Source of the DNA: Flavobacteriaceae bacterium
GTDB taxonomy: Bacteria; Bacteroidota; Bacteroidia; Flavobacteriales; Flavobacteriaceae
NCBI GenBank assembly: GCA_015488935.1
Contig: WFMU01000339.1
Span: forward strand, 1-13,161
Direction: 5' to 3'
Length of the DNA stretch: 13,161 bases
The translations under genes were made by a program, and so were the position numbers. Below are positions 1-9,200 of this stretch, piece after piece; the first letter of the stretch is position 1, and each line of letters begins with the position of its first letter. The notes under the pieces were generated by a model. That model worked only from the letters and a program-made list of their open reading frames with translations. It did not search any database and was not told the origin of the DNA.

Positions 1-3000
1 ATATTTTCTAGTCTTTATTTTAAAGATTTATATTCTAGAAAAAGTATTTATACGCAAGAGGTATTTTATAGTATTACAATTGTTAGCCATGAACGATTGA
101 AACTTAATATTGGAGGTGGTGATGAGGGCTTTGCATTGGTTTTAAATCCTAGTTTTATAGATGGAGATGTCTCTGAATTTCCGTTATCTTTATTATATAA
201 ATGGCCTCTATTAAAATATATAGATGGTTTTGATTTAGATACATTTGATTTTTCAATAGAATCTATTTACAGTTTATTACTTGATATTGGAAATATTGAT
301 GAAGCACAACTCTTTAATATGCTAATTGAAACTTTCTATCCTGATTTTTCAGAAGATGAAAGCGAAGAGCCTTTTCAAAAATTCGTAGATGACTTTAATA
401 TTAATAATAACCCAACAACTCCTATCCAATACAATGTATTGGGAAGTTATTTAGAAATAATTGAAGATTTAATAACACAGCTATCATCTAATGGTAATGA
501 TTTTAGTATTATTGATATTGTTATAAATGATTATCTTTCAATAGATGATGATTTTGGTACAGTTAGTAAAAAATTAGAACGTTTATTTTTTAATGTCTTC
601 GGGGGTTTCACTATTAGTAATTTTCAAAATTTTCTACTTCCAATATTTACAGTATCTCTAGATAGTTTAAATTTAGCACTAGAATTCCCAAGAACGTGGT
701 TAAAACCAATTAATCCTATAACTTTAGAAGTTATTGAAGATGATAGCATAAAATCAATGTTAACATACAATGTTGGTAGTCTCTATTATTCATCAGAAGA
801 AGGCTTTGAGTTTCAACAAGCAGACTCTTTCACTCTTTCACCATCACAAATAGGAAATACAGGTATATTAATAGACATACACAATCTAAAATTTGATTTT
901 AGAACAGATAGAAATATCCCAGAAGCAACTACAGACGGAAGACCAGATAGTTTTAAAGGAGTTTATGTAGAATATGCCGCATTAACCTTACCAAAAAAAT
1001 GGTTCAATGATGAAGATAATCACGACCAAACTACAGCACGTATTGCAGGTTATAATTTATTAATTGGCTCAGGAGGCCTTTCTGGTACTATTGCATTAGA
1101 AACCGTATCCTATATTAATTCTGATGGTAATATTACAGATTTTTATTCAAGTCATTTTTCATTTAATTATCCAATACAAGCTATTGCAAATAATACAATA
1201 ACAGATATAGTCGATTATAGTGCACTACTTGCATATCTAAACACTCCCGAAAATAAAAACTACCAATATATATATCCTTTAAGTATCACAAAAGCAGATA
1301 ATTCAGAACTCACTTTTAATAATACGGCAGCGTTTCATAGTTATTTGAATACACTAGGAACTGAAAGTTCAAAACTGATAAAAAAACTTGGAGGTAACGG
1401 TTTCGAAATATCATTTACCAGTTTTGATATGACCTTTAAACAAGGAAATATTGTAGAATCAAATATAGTAGGTGGTATGAAAATACCTCGACTTAAAGAT
1501 TCTCAAAACGAAGTTGCCGAAATAGAAATAAAAGGACATCTTGATGAAGATGGAGGTTTTAATATTACCGCATCCGAACAAGATGGCTTTGCACCATTAA
1601 AATTACCAGGAGTATTAGAATTATATATTCAATCCTTAGAAGTTGGTAGAGATAGCAGCAACGAACCATTCTATATAGGTACCTCTTGCGAAATACAATT
1701 TACCAATCAAATAATGGATAAATTTTTAGGCGGACAACGCATAAAAATAGACCACATGCGTATCTATAGCGATGGTAGTTTTGAAATTGGAGCCATATCG
1801 GTACCAACAACATTTACCATAAACTTAGGACCTGTAGAAATAACAATAACAGGTATTAATTTTGGCTCTTACCAAGAAGAAGATGATACTGGAACAATGC
1901 GTAAATACAACTACTTTGGTTTTGATGGTGCCATAAGCCTAGACCCAATAGGTGTAGATGCACGTGGTGAAGGAATAAAATATTACTACACCACAGATGA
2001 TGGTGCTGGAAAACCACACCATTCCTTTATAAGAATAAAAACCATTGGTGTAGATTTAACCATCCCTGGAAATGCCTCTGCAAGTAACGCAACTGCCATT
2101 ATTAAAGGATGGCTGTCCATTAACGAAAATGAATACGCAGGAGGAATCTCTTTAAAACTACCAAAACTAAACATTGCAGGTGGTGCCGATATGCGTTTAC
2201 AACCTAAACCACCAGCATTTATAATAGATGCTTATTTAGATTTACCAATAGCAATTCCATTAGCTGCAACTGGACTAGGAATTACAGGTTTTAGAGGTCT
2301 AGCAGGATTTAGATACGTTGCCGAAAAAGAAGCTGTAGGCCTACATTCGCATGACGATAGTTGGTACGATTATTATACCTATCCGCCAAGAGGCGTACAT
2401 GTTACCAAATTTAATGGTCCAGATAAAACAGAAAGATATACCAATCCTGTATCCTTAGGAGCAGGTGTTACCATTACCACCATGGGAAGTAGTGATGTAA
2501 TATCGTTACGTGTTATGGTATTGCTATCCATTCCAAACATGCTACTTATAGATGGTAGAGCAAGTATTTTAAGTAAACAATGGGGATTAGACGATAGTGG
2601 CGAACCACCATTCTTTGCCTTTTTAATTATTGCAGATAACGGTATTGAAATAGGTGCTGGTTTAGACTTTAAATTACCACAAGATAACGGTAATATTATC
2701 GATTTACATGTAGCCATGCAAGCAGGATACTTCTGGGATAATCCATCTGGATGGTACCTAAATATGGGTACAAAAGACGACCCAATTACTGCCAAAGTAT
2801 TAAAATTGGTAGAAATGGAAAGCTACCTAATGCTATCGGCAAGTGGTATTGAAGCTGGAGCTAAAGTAGTTTTTGATATTGACGAACACTTTGGACCTAT
2901 ACGCGTAAAAGCATGGTTAAAAATAGAAGTTGGCGGATTTATTAGTTTTGAAAGACCTCAAGTTGGTGGCCATTTAGAAGTAGATGCAGGTGCACGAGTA

Positions 3001-6000
3001 GATTTATTTGGTATCATTACCGTAAGTGTTAATTTCTATACCTTCTTCTCTGCAGAAGCAGCTAAACCATTCTTAATTTATGGCGAAGTTAGAGTGTGTG
3101 GAAAAATTAAAGTCCTATTTGTTAAAATTAAAGTTTGTGCAAACGTTAAATTTAAATGGGAAAAAAATAGAACAATTGATACAACACCAATTGCGCCATT
3201 ACCAGTTACAACAGGAACAACAACAAAAACCGATATGGTTAAAGGTATCCACATGCTAACAGGAGAAACTTTTAATGTTGTTAATTTCGGTACTACTATT
3301 CCGTCTATTTCTGCTACAGCATTTGATAATGCCATTATACCACTAGACACCTATATAGATATTAAATTTGATAAAGGACTTTTACCAAATACCGCTGTTA
3401 GAAGCAAAATTGGTGGTTATAACAATCCGCCAGAAGGACATGAAGATTTAATACCACCAATACGTGTATCGCGAAGTGGTAGAGAGTTAAGACAAGTAAA
3501 ACACCAATACAAAATAACCAATATTGAACTATTTGCAAGTGATGGTAATGCTTGGCAACCTTATGATCCTTATAAGGCAGTTGTAAGTACCGATGATGTA
3601 AATAATGGTCTTGTCTCTAATTTAAAAATGGGACATTGGCAAAAATCTAATAAAGAGTATAATGCCATTCGTATTTTAGGAAATTCGCCATTCTCCTACA
3701 CCCAACAAGGAGAACCTGGCTGGTTTATACCAGAACAAATAGGAATAACTGCTGCTAGTTTATTTTGTGAAGCACAACCAAAAGAACCAAAATGTGTAAA
3801 TTGGAACCAAAAACCTGTAGGCACAACATTGTGGACTCCAAATAGACCTACTATATATGATGATTTGTATTTTAATGCAGTTATTTCTAATTCTAACATT
3901 GTAGGAAACACCTTCAACCTTAGAATGACTATTGTAGATACTCCAAATATATTTAACATACCTCACGCGTTATCATTTCCTAATTCGAGTGAATTAAAAA
4001 TAAAATTACCAAAACCATCCGTTAAAGTAGAACTAAAATTATCCTCTAATGCACAACAAGTAAAAGTAAGCTTTTATAAATCACATTTACCAGCAGGTTC
4101 CTTTTTAATAGAATATGTAGAAACGGAAACTGTAATCTATCCATTAGATGATTTAAATGGTCTAATTTACGAGAGTGTTGTACCTATAACAAAGATAAAA
4201 ATAGTACCTGAAGCAACCAACCAACAGCAAATAGATGCTATTAACGAACAAATAGAACAATTATTTATAGAAACCTATACCTACTATACAACACACCCAA
4301 CTGAAATACCTCTACAAGGCATAACAGAACCAATAGATATTACACAATATCGTTCACTAACCACACAATTAACCGAATTATTAACCGTTGGATGTACCGC
4401 AATACAAAATCAAAATAACCAACAAGCAAGAAGTTTAGGCTGTAATAGACATCCTATTTATTGCGCTTTGTACGATAGCTTATATCAAGTATCTTTGAAT
4501 TGTACTAATACTTTTGATTGTAAAAATCAAGTTCATGCTATCTTTAAATCGTTTGAAAATCAACATCCAAGAGAATATAAATATATATATAGTATTTTAA
4601 AGGCATCTGGAGCTTGGGTTGCTTTTGAAAATGCAACAAATATTACCGAGCTTAATACGGCATTAAATACTTATTTAAATTTAATAGATCAAGAAGGAAA
4701 TTGTACCTGCCAAGATAACACTACTTATGTGTGTAATACACAAATACATCAAATATGCTATACAACCAAACAAGATAGTGATTACAACATTAATATTCCT
4801 AGTCAACAAGAAATACAAGAAGATTATGAAGCAACTGTAAATGCAATCAATAAAGTTGTAGAACCAATTTGGAGACCAAATACCAAATATTACGTACACT
4901 TTACCTTAGAAGATGAAGTAAATGGAGTGTCAAATCCTTTTGAGTATTACTACGGATTTAAAACTGCAGGACCAATTGGTCATTACCACAATGCACCAAA
5001 CGTAGTTTATGGAAATCAATACAATACTGAAAATCCACCAGCACTTATAAATAGAGATGCTTATGGAAAATTGACAAATCCAGATGAATTTGCATTAACA
5101 TCTTTAAATAATTATATCGATTACAAACGCTCATATCCTAATGCAAATGGTGATTTATTAAATGCTAAACCATTATTTTATGGTGGAAATGAAAGCGAAA
5201 TATTACTATTTTTTATTAAACCTTACGTATATCACATGTTTAAAGATGTTTGGGATGCTAATAATGGTTTATCTATAATTGATAATCAAATACAAGCATT
5301 AAAAATATTTATTAAAGACCCTGTCTTAGATGTAATAATACCGCATCCTATGACTACCGAAGTTGAAACTATAGTACCAAGTGCCACCGAAATATGGAAT
5401 GAAGATAATAACTCGCAAATGCCAGAGTATTTACAATTTTTACATAACCTTGCAGATAGTAATGACAATTGTATATTTACAGGTGGAAATCCAATAAAAC
5501 CAGCAAATCATTTTACCGAAGTTAAATTAGGCAACTTAAAACCTACAAAACTATATACTGCAATTATTACCAATACATTTGGTACTAAAACCATACAATC
5601 TGCTGAAGATCCAAACACATCAGTTGTAGTTCCGAACACTTTAGAGGTACATAAATTTGTTTTTGAAACTTCTAAGTATGCAAATTTTGAAGAACAAGTG
5701 ATGAGTTTCCAATTAAAAGACAGTAACGATGTACACAAACACGATGCTATTTTTAATATTGAAATACCTCTAACTACTACTGCTATTTCAAATGCCCTTA
5801 CTATTGTAAAATCTAACGGTGGAACCAATCCAGAGTTTTTAGATCCATTTGATGCGGTAATGGAAGGTGTCTTAGGAATTAATCCGTTAGACCCTCCAGT
5901 TACTACAGAATTTAATTTTATTAAAAATAGTAATACAGGAGATACTATTGCACTATGGATTAGAAATCCTGAACCATTTAACGACCCTAAAATCCCTTTT

Positions 6001-6282
6001 GATATAATTAAAGGAGATATCTCTGTTAATGATATCGATACACCATTACAATATGGTACTGTAAATATTTTGGGTTCTTCTAATAATAATGATACTAATT
6101 ATAAAGTGTTATTCTCCAAAGATTATTCACAAGTTTTATTCATGCTTGAAATTAACAATAGTTTTAATCCTATTACAGATAATACATTAAAACTAAAATT
6201 TAAATATTTAAAATGGAACGGTAATATATACGAAGTAGCAACAGATTTAGAGGTAATAGAAATAAATCAAATAAACGCTTAA
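1..6282 (+). CDS. Giant multidomain beta-rich protein, DUF6603-like core, 5' partial
   Basis: Function unknown. The frame is open from base 1 (ATA TTT TCT AGT...), so 2093 codons are visible and the start lies upstream; residue numbers here count from base 1. A TTG at 97 is the first start-like codon but has no ribosome-binding signal, and coding-like sequence continues before it. Residues about 1-300 are acidic and helix/strand mixed. Residues about 320-1060 are glycine-rich alternating hydrophobic strands (for example GGISLKLPKLNIAGGADMRL) ending in a basic strand pair with Cys1033 and Cys1046; this resembles the uncharacterised DUF6603 family, from memory only. Residues about 1110-1250 hold a linker with RELRQVKHQYKI and PGWFIPEQIGITAASLFC. 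Residues 1465-1586 contain nine cysteines. Two Ig-like segments follow at about 1620-1660 and 1840-1900 (WRPNTKYYVHF...; LKPTKLYTAII... then FVFETSKYANFEEQV). The C-terminus is beta-rich, without a type IX secretion tail. It is the first visible gene of an operon with a second giant and a tail fibre, suggesting a particle-associated or cargo role. Existence of the gene is certain; the family is tentative. Confidence 0.9.
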   Translation: MFSSLYFKDLYSRKSIYTQEVFYSITIVSHERLKLNIGGGDEGFALVLNPSFIDGDVSEFPLSLLYKWPLLKYIDGFDLDTFDFSIESIYSLLLDIGNIDEAQLFNMLIETFYPDFSEDESEEPFQKFVDDFNINNNPTTPIQYNVLGSYLEIIEDLITQLSSNGNDFSIIDIVINDYLSIDDDFGTVSKKLERLFFNVFGGFTISNFQNFLLPIFTVSLDSLNLALEFPRTWLKPINPITLEVIEDDSIKSMLTYNVGSLYYSSEEGFEFQQADSFTLSPSQIGNTGILIDIHNLKFDFRTDRNIPEATTDGRPDSFKGVYVEYAALTLPKKWFNDEDNHDQTTARIAGYNLLIGSGGLSGTIALETVSYINSDGNITDFYSSHFSFNYPIQAIANNTITDIVDYSALLAYLNTPENKNYQYIYPLSITKADNSELTFNNTAAFHSYLNTLGTESSKLIKKLGGNGFEISFTSFDMTFKQGNIVESNIVGGMKIPRLKDSQNEVAEIEIKGHLDEDGGFNITASEQDGFAPLKLPGVLELYIQSLEVGRDSSNEPFYIGTSCEIQFTNQIMDKFLGGQRIKIDHMRIYSDGSFEIGAISVPTTFTINLGPVEITITGINFGSYQEEDDTGTMRKYNYFGFDGAISLDPIGVDARGEGIKYYYTTDDGAGKPHHSFIRIKTIGVDLTIPGNASASNATAIIKGWLSINENEYAGGISLKLPKLNIAGGADMRLQPKPPAFIIDAYLDLPIAIPLAATGLGITGFRGLAGFRYVAEKEAVGLHSHDDSWYDYYTYPPRGVHVTKFNGPDKTERYTNPVSLGAGVTITTMGSSDVISLRVMVLLSIPNMLLIDGRASILSKQWGLDDSGEPPFFAFLIIADNGIEIGAGLDFKLPQDNGNIIDLHVAMQAGYFWDNPSGWYLNMGTKDDPITAKVLKLVEMESYLMLSASGIEAGAKVVFDIDEHFGPIRVKAWLKIEVGGFISFERPQVGGHLEVDAGARVDLFGIITVSVNFYTFFSAEAAKPFLIYGEVRVCGKIKVLFVKIKVCANVKFKWEKNRTIDTTPIAPLPVTTGTTTKTDMVKGIHMLTGETFNVVNFGTTIPSISATAFDNAIIPLDTYIDIKFDKGLLPNTAVRSKIGGYNNPPEGHEDLIPPIRVSRSGRELRQVKHQYKITNIELFASDGNAWQPYDPYKAVVSTDDVNNGLVSNLKMGHWQKSNKEYNAIRILGNSPFSYTQQGEPGWFIPEQIGITAASLFCEAQPKEPKCVNWNQKPVGTTLWTPNRPTIYDDLYFNAVISNSNIVGNTFNLRMTIVDTPNIFNIPHALSFPNSSELKIKLPKPSVKVELKLSSNAQQVKVSFYKSHLPAGSFLIEYVETETVIYPLDDLNGLIYESVVPITKIKIVPEATNQQQIDAINEQIEQLFIETYTYYTTHPTEIPLQGITEPIDITQYRSLTTQLTELLTVGCTAIQNQNNQQARSLGCNRHPIYCALYDSLYQVSLNCTNTFDCKNQVHAIFKSFENQHPREYKYIYSILKASGAWVAFENATNITELNTALNTYLNLIDQEGNCTCQDNTTYVCNTQIHQICYTTKQDSDYNINIPSQQEIQEDYEATVNAINKVVEPIWRPNTKYYVHFTLEDEVNGVSNPFEYYYGFKTAGPIGHYHNAPNVVYGNQYNTENPPALINRDAYGKLTNPDEFALTSLNNYIDYKRSYPNANGDLLNAKPLFYGGNESEILLFFIKPYVYHMFKDVWDANNGLSIIDNQIQALKIFIKDPVLDVIIPHPMTTEVETIVPSATEIWNEDNNSQMPEYLQFLHNLADSNDNCIFTGGNPIKPANHFTEVKLGNLKPTKLYTAIITNTFGTKTIQSAEDPNTSVVVPNTLEVHKFVFETSKYANFEEQVMSFQLKDSNDVHKHDAIFNIEIPLTTTAISNALTIVKSNGGTNPEFLDPFDAVMEGVLGINPLDPPVTTEFNFIKNSNTGDTIALWIRNPEPFNDPKIPFDIIKGDISVNDIDTPLQYGTVNILGSSNNNDTNYKVLFSKDYSQVLFMLEINNSFNPITDNTLKLKFKYLKWNGNIYEVATDLEVIEINQINA

Positions 6283-6286
6283 GAAC

Positions 6287-9200
6287 ATGACATTTATTAA
6301 TCAATATTCAGCACATAGAGCTTATACATATAGCAAAGAGTTTAAAGAAAATAACAAGCCGTTTATTTATGCTCTCGGAAAATCAAAAGACGAAGGTTCC
6401 ATATCTAAAATAGATACTAATGGAAATACCGTATGGGAAAAAAGCTATTCTTTTAATCTTAGAGAGCCTCTTTCTTTACAAAAAATAATACAACTCAAGG
6501 TAAAAAGTTCTCCATTAACTAAAGGAATTACAGTAACACAATATATCATTCATGCAAAATCAGCAACAAAAAAACATTATTTAATTAGCATTAATACAAA
6601 TGGTAGTATAAATTGGTTTAAAAATATTATATGGAAAGATATATCATTTGATTTATTTATAGATACCGTAAGTACTTATGACCCTTTATACGGTGCACAT
6701 ATAGTACTTACCAACAATCTAGGATTAAACTTTTACGCTAAAATTAATCCTTCTGGAAATTTAATGTATGGTGCAGATTTACGTTCTAAATTACCTTTTA
6801 ATGTAAAAGCAATTCAATCGCATGATAAAGGGTTAGCTGCTGCTGGAGAAACTATTGGTAAAATAACCAATGGAATTGTATTTGATATACATGGTGCTGG
6901 AGAAAACATCTACGTTGCCTCTCCAACGATTATTAACAAAGATATAAATATTCACGATTTACAATTTAAATATAATGGCAATGGTTTTTTTGTTTCAGGA
7001 TATTTAAAAAAAGAACGAGCTGTCTTTGTTGGTAATATTAAAAATGTTGCTAATTTTAAATACTTTCCAAAAATCAATTCACAAAATGCCAAAATACAAT
7101 TAACTAATACCAATGTATATCTTTTACAAACGAACCAATCTAAAGGAATTAATGGCGTTTTAAACAAGCTAACTACCGCGTTAAATATTAATTGGACAAA
7201 AGAAATACGTTTTGATATTAAAGAAAATGCTATAAGCAATTTTACGTTCAACGAAAACACAAATACGATTACTGCAAATACAAATGGATTAGTATTTGCT
7301 ACCGTAGTACATACTAACCACAATTTGGATAGTTGCTTAACTTTTAACCTAGAACAAGCAATAACACCAATACCAATAAAAACAAGTAGCTTTAAAATTA
7401 CTTTAAAAAATCAAATCATTTCTTTAAATGACCTTAAAATAAAGGCGAAAAATTTGAGTTCAAAGAAAATGGAATTTTGTCTTGGTGGAAACTCCGATGA
7501 AGATACTAGTTCACACACATTTACTATTTCTAAAAACACCGAACTACAATCTTCGCATATTTACTTGCAAGCTGCTGGATCAAAAGGTACAGATGGAAGT
7601 CTTAGAGGAATACATTTAAGATGGATGTTTAAGAATTATTTAGGACAAACACACCTTCCGAAAGGAAATTATGCACAAACAACAAATAATTTTAATAAAG
7701 AAAACGATTTTGTAAAAATATATAGAGCACCTTACATTAGCAAACAAACAGTCTTAGATTTTTCTAAACCAGCAAATGTAATTGACAACCAAAACAATGT
7801 TTGGATGTACAGAATAGAAAATAAGCAATTTTATGTTTATTTTAGAAATAGTGCAAAATACAGTCAAGTACTCGCAACAATAAATCCACAAATAAAACCG
7901 ATACTATTTTTAAAAAATTACGGTAGTGAACTTATTGAAGTAGAACACAAAACCGAACTATCATTTCGAATTATTACGGTAAATTCTGATGTAGATACAA
8001 GCATTCAGCTAGAAAGTTTGTCTGTTGACACTAATACACTAACAGCAACAAAACATCTATCATCAAGGAATTCATTTACTGGACTAGGCAGTATTGAAGA
8101 AGAAAATATTAGAAGTATTCGATATAGAACTACAAATGGTATTATTATCAAAATAATCTTTGAATTATATAGCGATGCATTAAATGCGATATATGAAACA
8201 TCTAACTTAAAATATTTAGGTAGTTTCTCATTAACACAAAATGACGCTATTGCTACAAATCGTTTAGAAGCGGTAAGTGGAACAATAAATGGAAACTGGC
8301 CAAGATTTAATGGAGATGACAAAGTAAATACCGCAAATTATATAGAACGGTGGAAAGGAAATGAAAATCATCCGTATGGAAATCAAACAGCATACTACGA
8401 ATATTTTGATAGAAATTTAAAAACAACTGTTAAACGATATGTTGAATTAAGTGATGTAGATGCAAATAATCCTCAAGCAATCGAAGGAATTCCTTTTAGT
8501 GAAATATTACCCGAAGATGTTAGCAATCAAGAAGATGATTTAACAAATATTGCAAATCTAAATATGCTAAATATGGCTGCTATGGATTTCCATACTGCTA
8601 GAATACTTGGTTTAGGACATATCGATTCTTCTGTAGAAATTGAAAATCCCTCACTAGAATATTTTTATTTAGCAGAATATACAACACTTGCAAATATTAC
8701 TAATGGACAACTAGATAGTGGTGCCACAGAAAAACAACATGTCTATTTATCTTTACCAACATCTATTTCGGAAGAAAGATTACCATATCCTCTAGATTTA
8801 ATAGAACCTAAATACGGAATTATACGAAGTGAGGAAACATCTGGACAACAAAGTCAACTAGATAGTGAAGGATATACCTCAGACGGTAAATCTAGATTTA
8901 TAAGTCTATTTCTTGATGAATTACCAGAAAACCCAATAAATATTCCTTTTTTTATTACCGATATTTCCTTCAGTACTTCCGAAAATACCATTCCAATTTT
9001 TGCAGGAATTGAATATAGAAAGAATGGAGAAAATTGGAGAAGACCAGAATTATCGAATACAGACCAATATAAAAACTACCCAGGTACAGCAACTAGTATT
9101 AACGAAACCGTACCTTTATTACTTCCAGAACCTAACGAAGCTTTATTTATACATAGAGAACGAGAAGATGGAGTTCATGAATATGGCTCTTATGGTATCA

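Noticed and set aside
89..100. ATG at 89 as a start for the first gene
   Set aside because: It is in another frame and reaches TGA after two codons (ATG AAC GAT TGA).
2379..2795. 138-codon minus-strand open frame inside the first giant gene
   Set aside because: It lies wholly opposite a strongly coding, beta-patterned region; its product has no recognisable domain. It is best explained as a shadow of low-stop codon usage in the G/C-richer core.
4577..4597. TA-rich run (AATATATATATAG) as a regulatory or origin element
   Set aside because: It is in frame and encodes a normal helical stretch (YKYIYS) of the giant protein; similar short TA runs occur elsewhere in this AT-rich sequence.
6283..6286. 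Promoter or terminator between the two giant genes
   Set aside because: Only four bases separate them, so the junction is an intra-operon coupling point.
6952..7323. 123-codon minus-strand open frame opposite the propeller-like region
   Set aside because: The hydrophobic product mirrors Asn/Lys-rich codons of the sense strand; there is no domain or independent gene context.
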